DNA of 64,000 nucleotides from Glycine soja. Taxonomy: Eukaryota > Streptophyta > Magnoliopsida > Fabales > Fabaceae. Of this stretch, positions 23,958 to 34,577 are shown in pieces. A model generated the notes under the pieces. The model saw nothing but the letters and a program-made list of their open reading frames with translations, made no database searches and was not told where the DNA came from. Position numbers and translations under genes: made by a program. Each line of letters opens with the position of its first letter. Within the stretch, counting starts at the first letter, position 1. The stretch spans positions 9,798,501 to 9,862,500 of the forward strand of contig NC_041005.1 of assembly GCF_004193775.1 (NCBI RefSeq), read 5' to 3'.

Positions 23958-24352
23958 TTGTATAACATTATAGGATTATCAAAAGCGAACAAGTAAAAGT
24001 AAATATTGTTTTGTATGGGGACATATGGGAGTGGGACCTGTATTAGCAAGTGACTTCAAACTTCATGACAGGGCCCTCAACGTTATCGAATGAACATTAA
24101 ATCTTCGTTTGTGTTTGGTCGGTAGTAAAATAATGATTCTTTTAATAAATGGATACCAAACTCGTCGTCTTTGCTAATTAGCTTTAGAAGAGTCCAGAGA
24201 AAATTCAGCATAATGTGTGTATGTGTAGCATAGATATTTAAAATGAGCACAATGTTGCCAGTGTCGATGGTACTGCATCTGTTTCCTTCTGCCCTGACCC
24301 GTCAAGGAAACATATATGCATACATGCCTTGTATTACACGCTTCCAATGTAG
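23958..24352 (+). repeat. Direct duplication, copy 1 (~395 bp)
   Basis: Nearly identical to 25789-26185, with about ten to fifteen scattered differences seen by eye. It runs from TTTGTATAACAT to GCTTCCAATGTAG. It is not a copia LTR: the true LTR edge of the element between the copies is recognisable at 24586. Confidence 0.9.
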
Positions 24353-24586
24353 AGAAGAACAGATATATCTTGGAAGGATACATAAGTGTTATTCATTTGC
24401 TCTGATAAAGTCAAATATACAAAACAGAAAATCTCTTATATTTAGACATGACTAAAAAAGTTTCTAATATGATAAGAACAAAATCATAACTCCTAAATAA
24501 TATATCCTAAGCAATAAATAATTTTAAAATTTAAAAAATTAGCTAAAACATCCACGTATGTAGTTATTGTAGGCACAGTTTCAACA
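24349..24586 (-). repeat. 3' LTR of the truncated copia element
   Basis: It lies directly downstream of the polypurine tract on the minus strand. It begins TGTTGAAACTG and ends CTTCTCTACA, with the TG…CA termini usual for copia. No second LTR is present, so the pair cannot be dated. Confidence 0.6.
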
Positions 24587-24601
24587 AATCTCCTCTTTGC
24601 C

Positions 24602-25390
24602 TCAATGGTTGCAGACACCTAGTTTATTTCTTAAAACTTCAAATCTAGCTTTTGGAAAAACTTTTGTTAAGATATCTGCACTTTGATCTTCACTTCTGCA
24701 GTAAATTAATTTGACTTCACCTTCTCTGTGTGTTTCCCTTAAAAAAAATAACTTGATCTTGAAATGCTTAGTCCTGCCATGAAAAACAGGATTATTTGAA
24801 ATGGAAATAATTGTTTGATTATCAACAAGAATCTGTGTAGGTTCCTTTTGTTCCATATGTAAATTAGCAAGTATACGTCTTAGCCAAATAGCTTGATTCA
24901 CAGCTGTAGTGGTTGCCACATATTCTGCCTCAGCTGTGCTTTGAGCCACTGTGTCTTGCTTTTTTGAACTCCAAGAAAACATACCCGAACCAAAGCTAAA
25001 ACAATAACCTATTGTACTTTTTATATCATGCTCCTCTACCTTATCAGCCCCGTCCTCTTTATTGAATTTTTCCCTTTGGTTCATTGGAGTAGCAGTGCTT
25101 TTGTTGTATCTGATAAAAACTCTTGGTTCTGCCTTCTTGTCCAACTTGTCTCTTTTAACCTATGGTACAAAAGAAAAATAAAGACAACAAAAAATTTTCA
25201 TATTCTGCAAATCTGGTTTGTAACCAAACCAGCCTTCAAATGAGATTTTTTTATTCAGCACTCTAGATGGTAATCTATTAAGCAAAAATACTGCAGTGCT
25301 TGCAACCTCTGTCCACAGCTTCTTTGGCAACTCCTTTTCATATAACATGCACCTTGTCATCTCCATGATACTTCTATTTTTTTCTCTCAC
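24602..25390 (-). pseudogene. copia integrase C-terminus joined to RNase H
   Basis: 25390-25160 (minus) reads MLYEKELPKKLWTEVASTA and VLNKKISFEGWFGYKPDLQN, the end of a copia integrase. 25144-24602 has WSSKKQDTVAQSTAEAEYVA, LVDNQTIISISNNPVFHGR and LTKVFPKARFEVLRNKLGV, a nearly full RNase H with the expected D, E and D/N positions. The RT domain that should separate them is deleted; only a short RT-linker scrap remains near 25090-25150. Confidence 0.8.
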
Positions 25391-25788
25391 TTACATCATT
25401 TTGTTGTAGGGTGTACGGTACAGTGAGTTGGTGCTCTGTGTCAACTTCTTCACAAAATTTGTAAAAGGTGTCATTTACATATTCATTCCCATTATCTGAT
25501 CTTATTATGCGTAACCTACAACCACTTTGATTCTCCACCAATGTTTTATATTTTCAGAATATGTTAACTACCTCAGTCTTGGATTTAAATAAATAAATCT
25601 AACAAAATCTAGAATAATCATCAATAAATGTAATATAATATCTATTACCATTCAAAGATGTTGTTCTTTGAGGTCCTCCGACATACATCTGTATATACTA
25701 ACTGCAATTTTTGTGTTGCTCTTCACCTTGTTTGGGAAAATGATAATCTAATTTGTTTGCCATATTGACAAGCTACACAATCAGACAA

Positions 25789-26185
25789 TTTGTATAACAT
25801 CATAGGATTATCAAAAGCGAACAAGTAAAAATAAATATTGTTTTGTATGGGGACATATGGGAGTGGGACCTGTATTAGCAAGTGACTTCAAGCTTCATGA
25901 CAGAGCCCTCAACGTTATCGAATGAACATTAAATCTTCGTTTGTGTTTGGTCGGTAGTAAAATAATGATTCTTTTAATAAATGGATACCAAACTCGTCGT
26001 CTTTGCTAATTAGCTTTAGAAGAGTCCAGAGAAAATTCAGCATAATGTGTGTATGTGATAGGATAGATATTTAAGATGAGCACAATGTTGCCGGTGTCGA
26101 CGGTACTGCATCTGTTTCCTTCTGCCCTGACCCGTCAAGGAAACATATATACATACATGCCTTGTATTACACGCTTCGAATGTAG
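25789..26185 (+). repeat. Direct duplication, copy 2 (~397 bp)
   Basis: Second copy of the block at 23958-24352. It ends at GAATGTAG and then runs into unrelated AT-rich DNA. The two copies flank the truncated copia element and both include the same non-coding sequence. Confidence 0.9.
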
Positions 26186-27327
26186 TAGTATTCTGTTTAA
26201 TTTTAATTATTTTGTTATAATTATTTTAAAAAATCATATTTGTAATGATTTTTTTATCATCTAAAAGTGTAAAATTCCTTACACAAACAATACATCAAAA
26301 TTAAACTCTTAATTTTGGTTCAAAATTTAATATTATTATAGGATAGGGTATTAATGTTGTTATTTGTTTATTTACACTCTTATATTTTATGGTTTATTAT
26401 TATAGGATAGGGTATATTTCTTAATGGATCTATTAATACTTAGTGACAACTCGTAATTATTATTTCTTGAATTAACTTGATTTAAATTAAAAAATATTAA
26501 ATAATTTTAACTGAACGTATCAATATATGGACACACTCTTGTTATCATTTTATGTTTAAGACGAAAATAAAACTTAAAATCTTAATTTGTTAAGGAACTC
26601 AAATATCAAATTATTTTATTCAAAGTTGTTTGAAATCTCAATATTTATTATAATATCTACTTTATAAATCTTGATAATTTTATTTTATTTTAATTAAATT
26701 AATGAGAAAAAAACTCTATGAAGAAGCCTTTTAAAATTTGAAAGTTTCACATTAATCCCTCGTCTTGCATTAGACACAACCCGGCAACACCTTATTTTTG
26801 TTACAGCATGATACTAGAATTGGAGGGTTAATGTTGAAAATAACAACAAAAAAATCAATATGTAAATAGAAGTAAATGTTTGGAAAATGAAAATTAGAAA
26901 TAATTTAATAAATATTTAAAAAAAAGTCAATAGTCCATCTCTTATGATTATTCTAATATACATCAAAATCTTAACTGGTAACATTATAAGGCGAGACATT
27001 CGAAGAACAGGAAGGACCATATTGGAAAAATAATTTTAAAGCAATATATTGCTTGATTTCATTACCTTTTAATATTCAATAGCAAGCAAATAAATTCTTA
27101 CAAAGGAAAAACTAATCAGCTATTCCAACGCTAATAAAATCAAAATTAAAGAAATCTCAAAAATAGCTTCCTATAGCCAAAATTTACAACTTGCTTCTCC
27201 ACTAAATTCAACAGAAAAATAACCCTAGAAAAACATTTCACCATATATATTTCAAACCTATTTGAGAAATCCTCTGGTGGATATGCACATGGAGTAGTTG
27301 CTGTACATCTTGATGCACTCCACTCCA
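26186..27327. other. AT-rich DNA and 3' flank of the WD40 gene
   Basis: AT-rich with no recognised gene. The part nearest 27327 is presumably the 3' UTR of the WD40 gene on the minus strand, but no clear poly(A) signal could be chosen among several AT-rich candidates. Confidence 0.5.
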
Positions 27328-30300
27328 TCAAAACGAGTCTAGGTAATTATAGTGACGTTTTCTGTTGAACTCTAACAAGCTACCATAGGTTCGGTCAGCA
27401 ATACCCACAAATAGAGCCTCTGTGTCCGGGCTAAAGGATATGCCAGCAATCTCGCCAAATAGATCTATCTCTTGACCTTGTTCATAACCAGAATGTGAGT
27501 CAAAAATATGGACAAAGTCTGCAGGCTCAGCCATGGCCAAAAATCGTCCATCAGATGTGAATCTTAGGGCTCTTATTGCACCCATTCTTCCCTTTAACAC
27601 AGCCATAGACTGTGAAAGATTTCTTATGTCCCACAATCTGCATGTTTTGTCCTGATTCCCAGTGGCCAATATTTGTCCATCTGGGTGCCAAGCTGATGAA
27701 AAAGAGTAGTCCAAGTGCCCTTTTAGGCTCCCAGTAATCTGGGCGATACCATAAGATTATATAATATCAGAAATCATATTAAACATTAAGGACGATAAAA
27801 CCTTTAAAACAATTGCAAATCGAAGATACCTTTCCGGTGTTAGCATCAGCTATCAAGCACTCAGTACTGTCCCCAAGAACAGCTAACAACTTTCCATCCG
27901 GACTAACAGAAGTGTTCTGCAAAGGCCAAAATATGTAAACATGACTGCTATTTTCCAAAAAAGTGTTTTAAGAGATGAAGACTATAGTAACAGGAATATT
28001 TATCAGTTGATGACACTCACATTAACAGACCAATCATACTTGAAACAACCAAGAGAAGCAAAATTCTCTGCATCAAAAACCCGAACTTGGAAATCATTAT
28101 TTGCTGTGATGACCCTCAATGACCCACTGCAAAAGTGAAGGTTCAGTTACAAACTAAACTAAAAACAAAATTTCAAACATAAAGTTCTGCATTTAGCTGC
28201 TTACGCAGGATTGCTGTAAACATCCACAGCATTGGTTATGGCATTATCATCTGTAGTTATTTTACCACAGAATAGAACTCCAGGATGTTTCAAATTCTGG
28301 TCCAAAAAAATTCACACGCATTAAAAAGGGGGCTTTCATATAGTTAATTATTAGATTGAAATGAATAATGATCAACGCTACCTTACATATAAGCTCACCC
28401 TGGAAACCACCTGCCACCATCAGATTTTCCTTAACAGTCATGGTGCTTATTTGCACTCTGGAGACAGGTTGAGCTAAAAATCCAGGACGCTTCTACATAA
28501 GAACAGAATAACACTCATATCCAATGCATTGAGTACAAATGAAAAGCATCTGATTAACTAAGTGGGGCTACGTACAAGGGTTGGAATAATTGGTTTGGCT
28601 ACGTTAAGCACTTCTTTACCCCTTCGTAGTAATGCGGACCAGTGCATCACTGAATAGTTTTGCATAAAGTATACATCATGCTTCGAAGTTGCCCACAACA
28701 AATTCCTCAGCTGCAGACAAGAATTGATGACATCAATATCAACACCCAACAGGGAAAAAGAAGAGAGAAAAATATGATGTGGTAAACAAGCCACCAATAT
28801 ACTCCATGCATCAAGGGGTCCAGAATTGAACATGACCCTTCGATTAGAAATATTTCTATCAAAAAACATTAATCTAACTGTTAGAAGTAAGAGGAGTAGG
28901 GTATACAGTATACCATGTTATTGTGGTATTATTGTTTTAGTGTACTGTGATTGTTATTGAGTCAGAGTTTGTATGTCTACATTTGTACATGACCTAGATT
29001 AGTGTAAATAGTATAAGGTCAGTGTTATGCGCAACAAATTTTAGCACTCTATATTCCACAATTAGTTACGCAAATTATGCACTCAGAAGTAACTGCAGTG
29101 CTACTTTCTGAGCTGAAATGACAGGAATTGTATTTGTGGCAGAAGACATTGGACTTAAAGCACAGAATTATAGATAGTAGAAAGAACTTTCTATCTTTGC
29201 CATTTCCTTTATTGCAAGATGTAGAAGTCAACCAATGGGGTGTTAAAGACAAGCATAATGCATGCCAGTGGCCAAACTACAGATGATAACTCTGATTTCT
29301 GGAGGGATAACAAGGAAGACGAAGGCAGAGAACTAAAAAAAGGCTATGGTTATAATCATGTGTAAACACCACAATGATCATTACACAACGAATCGTGCAA
29401 TTTCATGGAAATCAACAATCACTGGTGCATGCACGGTTCATGATCTACAATAGGAAGGCCGGCAAGAATACAAAACTTCTGAAGAAAACTTGATCATACA
29501 TGTTGTTAACAAATAAAAGTAAGCACTTTATGATGATGATGTGGAATCGCAATTTCTCTTAAATACTATCGAATTTATCAAACAACCACAGTTCCATGCA
29601 GTATGTGTTATCTTCATATAAATGCTAAATGTAAAATCTACATCTATCAAAGTAGGAAAAAAAAACTTAAAGTAAACAGTAATTAAACGATAACTATTCT
29701 ATAGACAAAAAGATCCTAGAAATATACAGCTAAGCATGAAGCATGAAGAGGCAAGGCCTCTCTTGACAAGGACAAGATCAACACAACTAATAACAGATAT
29801 TGTTAGAGCCCTCTGGTCAGATATTTTCCTATCATACCATAATATTAGGTCCTGCCAAGCTGCTCACATTCCACCTGCCTTAGAAGCTGAGATAAAGAGA
29901 GAAATAGAGGGCCCAAATGCAAAACAGGTTAAGCAATAAATAAAATTACAGAAGAAAAAAAAATAATGCTACAGCCACTACTTACACGAATAAATATCAA
30001 TTACAAAGAAGAATGTATGTATGCTTGTATAAGGGTATGGGATTGACACCTTAGCTTAAGAATTATTAAACAATTGTAATTGTACTGTTGCAGTTGTAAT
30101 GGATATTCTGCAACTGTACAAGTACAGAACTTACCGATATTATAGTCCTAGTGACACCAGTAGTAAATATGAAAGCTAATTGCATTGTCAAAAGTAAAAA
30201 AGAGAATACAAGACAGTCTGTCAACAATGTAAGCTTTCCTCTCCGGGAATTCAACAAGAAAGCACATCAACGCAGAACTAAAATTAATGTAAGGTGGGCT

Positions 30301-31956
30301 AACTTTAATAGAGTAAGACTCTGCCAGTTCCACTTTGAAACAGTATTGGTATAATACAACACAGAATCATTTTAGTTCTGAGAAAAGATGGAACAAAGTC
30401 GATAGAAAAAGGCTCTACTTGTCTAATCCAAAGTGTTACACGTGGATGTAGATAGGTGCTGTGTGTGCACCGTCATTATGTTTCAAGTAAGCACATTAAT
30501 ACAGATGGAACACAATATGTTCACAGGAAATCAACAATTTTTTTATGAATGTCAAGTCATACCATAGCCTTGATGCATCCATATCCATAAATTGGCATGA
30601 AACTGTCTTTTGTCTGTAGAAAAGAATATCTGGTGTCTATTGGAGATAATTCTTTCGAAAATTTGACTCCCTTTATTTTTTAAGAAAGAAAGTTGAATAA
30701 CAAACAAAGTGAAAACGGATAGAAAAAAGCATCCTTGCAAAACATTTACCCAAAAATATGAGGATTTGGTGAATAAAATTCTGGCATAAAATCCTTCAGC
30801 AAATTATAAGGAAACTGCTGAAGCATCTTCATCAAGAATTTTTCGTAAAGAAGATTCATTTCTTTTTCGTAAATAAATCTAGACATTGCACAAATTTAAC
30901 CCAGAATAGAGTTGTTATTGACATAATATATTATGTTCCCGTGGAAGAAGATTCATAGTGGCTGAGAATTTTTTTAAAATCCTTATATAAACGAGGTAGC
31001 CTTTAACTCCGTCCGTGTGTAAAGGAACAATACATAATTACATAGCCCTGCAAAACTAGAATTGCAAAATTATGCATAACAAAACTTTTCACAGTCTGAT
31101 AACTCAGCCAGGTATGGCTGCGAACAACAGTAAGAACTCCCTGCACGTATTAAAGCAAAAAATCCATTTATCTGATGAAAATAGTTCATAAAAATAAAAA
31201 ATAAAATTACGAAAGTAAAATAAAGACGATGATATGTCAGATCAATGAACACATGCTCATGGTTTAAAGTTATTTAATTATAATAATAGCCGACATGTAG
31301 CAGTAAAAGGCAGAATATCGCAAATGAACGATGATCCGAATGTTCCGGAATCTACATAATAAACAGCGATGAACGAAAGCTTTACCTGAAAGTGCACAAT
31401 AGTGGATTTGACAAGCCTGGTATTGAAGAAGAAGTCATAGAAAGTCTCCCCCTTCTGCACTTCCAAACACTCCTGCGAACCAAAATAAGAAAAAACGCTA
31501 TGAAGTGGTATTGAACTATTGATTGATTTGCAACCAAAAGAGTGAGTAGAGAAACCTTGCGGAGGTCGTGACGAGAGCGAGAGAAGTTCTGGTAGTTTTT
31601 GTACTGCTTGAGTCTGGTCTCGCGGTATTTGTCTCTGCTATAATTAAGCCTCTCCCACGGGATTCCTTGTATATCTTTCCCGTTTCTGGCTTCGGAAGCA
31701 GTGGTATCAGTCTTTGCATTACTCTGTTAATCGGCTCTCATTCATTAATCGATTAAATTAAATGAAGCGAAACGCAGCGTTAGAAAATAGAAAAGGAAGT
31801 TTAGATTACCGTTGGAAACTCGTCTTCGAAGTCGGAGTCAACATCGGAGGTTAGTTCAGGAACAATGTCGGAGGAGGTGTCTTCGACTGCAAAATCGGGA
31901 ACGTCGTAGTACTCGTCGACAACGTACTCGAGATCGTCGTTGTTGAAGTGCTCCAT
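27328..31956 (-). CDS. WD40-repeat protein, nine exons, apparently intact
   Basis: Exons (minus): 31956-31810, 31723-31556, 31472-31386, 28710-28576, 28492-28382, 28296-28205, 28126-28021, 27916-27830 and 27738-27328. All junctions are GT-AG and the frame is kept, giving 447 residues with no stop. An acidic N-terminus (DDLEYVVDEYYDVPDFAVED) is followed by a basic IPWERLNYSRDKYRETRLKQ segment. The C-terminal half carries WD40 units with clear GH…WD spacing: GHLDYSFSSAWHPDGQ, TGNQDKTCRLWDIRN and FSPDTEALFVGIADRTYGSL. It resembles the family of plant proteins annotated as 'uncharacterized WD repeat-containing protein C2A9.03-like'. WD40 propellers act as protein-binding scaffolds; the specific role is unknown. 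Intron 3 is about 2.7 kb. It is the best candidate for a functional host gene here. Confidence 0.9.
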
Positions 31957-32020
31957 GGTTGAGAGGAAAGGGTTAGCGAAAAGAAAAGAAAAGTGCAGAG
32001 ACAGAGAATGGGTGGTGGTG

Positions 32021-32031
32021 ATGTACTTATA
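32021..32031 (-). promoter_or_regulatory. Candidate TATA box of the WD40 gene
   Basis: The minus strand reads CTCTATAAGTA about 65-75 bp upstream of the ATG at 31956. It fits a core promoter with a short 5' leader of about 35-40 bases. The upstream CT-rich stretch (about 32040-32070) fits a plant promoter. Confidence 0.5.
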
Positions 32032-32103
32032 GAGGGAGCTGGGGAAGGAGAAGGAAGTAGGAAGAAGGAGGTTGAGAGAGGTGGGCCCCACTGTGGGCTC
32101 CAT

Positions 32104-33350
32104 TCAACCGTCCGTTACTTTACTGTCTCTGCCGTTTACTAATAAACTCTCTCCTCAAACCAACGCGGGAGCCTTGGGTTGGCTTTGCCCCAGGATTTTC
32201 TTTTCATTGGTATAACGGCTCTGACACCAATGTTTTTTTTTTTTCTCTTTTTAGTTTAATTTTTTTTAACTGCCTCTTTAGTTTAATTAGCACGTTTTCA
32301 TTTTTTTTTTATCAAATTTTAAATTAAGTTCCTGATTTTGTTTTATTTAATTGAGTCCTAAACTTTTTTTTTTCTTCATCTCCTCTAATTATTGTTATGA
32401 AACATGAATGAATGAGAAACACTGAATTAGATGTGCTGAAAGCGGTGAACCGATTTTTTTTTTTAAAGTGTGTTATAAACACAATTAACTGCATTATGGA
32501 AGTTTTTTTTTTTTTTTTGTAGAAGATTAAAAATATGCAGAAATCTCTCATAATTACTCAATTGTGCTTATGACATATTTTTTAAGTACAATTTCATTGT
32601 CTGTAATCAGGTGTGTGTGAAGATAAAATAGAAGAAAAATATGATATACTGATTGGATGTATAAAAAATAGGAAGAAAATTAAGGATTTTTTTCTCTATT
32701 TATTTAAATGAAAGAAAAAATAGTAGAAAGAAAAATATTTTTTAACATAAAATTAGTTATTATATTATGAAAGACTAAGTTATAAATAATTTTAAAAAAT
32801 AAACCACCGAAAATAAAAAAAATAAAAAAAGAAAAGTAATCGTGACTCCCCTTTTCGTTCCAATCTAGGAAAAGAAACTAATTCCATATAAAAATATTTT
32901 TTAAAAAAACACATTTATATTTTGTATTAAATTAAAATGTTTTAAACTAAATATATTAATATTTTAAATTTGCTAAATGTTTCTTATTATGAATGCATTA
33001 ACTTTAAATGCCAATAATTGTTTGATCCAACTTATTATTATTATTATTATTATAAGTTGTTTTTAAATTAAATTTAAAAATAAGACCATAACAGAAAGTT
33101 AAAAATAAGAATTAAAGAAATACAATATTTTTTCAATTTTATTTAGCTTAAAACTCCCTTTTAATTAAAATTTAATGACAAAAAAATTAGAAGCTTTAGT
33201 TTTATTGAAAAATAATTATCTCTTCCAATAAAAAAACAAATTTATAAAATAAAGATATTGTATAAAATTAATTTAATTGACATAAAAGTATAACTGAAAT
33301 TAAATTATATATCATGAGAAATAAATTTAAAAAACTATTATATAATATGA

Positions 33351-33358
<8 letters not shown>
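32104..33358. other. AT-rich intergenic DNA upstream of the WD40 gene
   Basis: Long A or T runs and no coding signal. Open frames such as 32324-32551 (minus) are products of low-complexity sequence. Confidence 0.6.

Positions 33359-33406
<48 letters not shown>
33359..33406. repeat. (TA)n microsatellite
   Basis: An uninterrupted run of about 23 TA dinucleotides. Confidence 0.95.
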
Positions 33407-33407
<1 letters not shown>

Positions 33408-33480
33408 CTTAAGGATAACTGACATTTTTAACTAAATATTTTTTAAAAGAAAAGCTTGAGATAGATGGGAAAAAAAGGAA

Positions 33481-34577
33481 GGGTAAATAGTCATTTTTAT
33501 TTCTAAATGTGTAATTTGCTGATAAATGTATTTTTGAAATATGAAAGTACAAGATTTAGTTCTCAAAAGTGTAAAAAAGTGCGATAAATATATTCATCCG
33601 TCATAGTTAATAAAATAGTCTACCTGACACAGAGAGACGAATTTATCACTGAAATGATTGTCAACATAGGGACATATTAATTATATAATATTTTCTTGAT
33701 TTTTCGTCTTCATATCCTCTAGAAATATGAATGGGTAAATAGTCATTTTTTTTATCGTTGAATGTGTAATTCGCTGACAAATGCGTCCTTGAAAAGATGA
33801 AAATACAAAATTTAATCCCCAAAAGTATAACCACATTTGAAAAAGTGAAATATGGGATATATTTATCTTTTAGGGTAATTTGAAAAAATTTGTAATGATT
33901 GGTACACTGTTACAATGTTTTATTATGGTAAACTAGTACAATGTTTATTTTGGATAATTTCTATCATGACAGACAAATTATGGTTGATAATCAATATTAT
34001 TGTTATTATTATGTTTGCCAATATATTTTTTTAAGTGATTATTATAATGTTATGCTTATAACGATAAAAAAATGGCGAACATTTATCCTAAAATTATATT
34101 TTACCCTTAAATGAAATGAAATTTCGAGTCTAACAAATTAGTCCAATAGAAACATATTGAAATTGGTTTAATAAAAAAATTATTGACATTTTTCGTCCAA
34201 TAATGACAACTTATTAACATTTTTGGTCCAATAGAAACGTAATGACATTTAGGTTTAAAAAAATTATTGACATTCTTCTCTAATAAAAAAATATTAACAT
34301 TTTTGTCTAAGAAAAAATTATTGACATTTACATCTAAAAATAGTATTTTAGTGATATTTTTGTCCAATCTAATTAGCATGATCACGTTGATAATTATTTC
34401 AATAACAAATTCGTCTTTCTGTGTCACGTAGACTATTTTATTAATGATGATAGACGGAAGTTAACGATCAAATATATTTATTTCTTTTCAAGATTAAATT
34501 TTATATTTTTATCTTTTAAAAGATATAATTATCTCTAAATTACATATTTACAAAAGAATAAAAATGACCATTTATTC
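33481..34577. mobile_element. Non-autonomous element with ~190-bp terminal inverted repeats
   Basis: The left end GGGTAAATAGTCATTTTTAT is matched in inverse at the right end (…ATGACCATTTATTC, 34565-34577). Both ends share ATAGTCTACSTGACACAGARAG further inward, so the inverted arms extend about 190 bp. A third, partial copy of the end sequence lies in direct orientation at 33724-33840. The middle (34140-34370) holds degenerate ~30-bp units with ATTGACATTTTTNGTC. There is no transposase; it is a MITE-like or deletion-derived element. The target duplication could not be set with confidence. Confidence 0.75.

Larger units (their letters stand above)
24349..25788 (-). mobile_element. Truncated Ty1/copia element
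   Basis: On the minus strand it contains a GAG-pre-integrase scrap (LSDCVACQYGKQ near 25750-25790), an integrase C-terminal part, an RNase H frame, a polypurine tract AAAGAGGAGATT (24588-24599) and a ~238-bp 3' LTR (24349-24586, TGT…ACA ends). RT, gag and the 5' LTR are missing. The right edge at 25788 abuts the second copy of the direct duplication. Confidence 0.75.

Noticed and set aside
23958..26185. The ~395-bp direct repeats as a pair of LTRs
   Set aside because: The copia polypurine tract points to a different LTR edge (24586). The repeats lack TG…CA ends at their limits and a primer-binding site is absent.
34107..34427. Open frame on the minus strand with repeated NVNNFFLDKNV-like peptide
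   Set aside because: Comes from degenerate AT-rich ~30-bp repeats inside a TIR element; low complexity and no domain.
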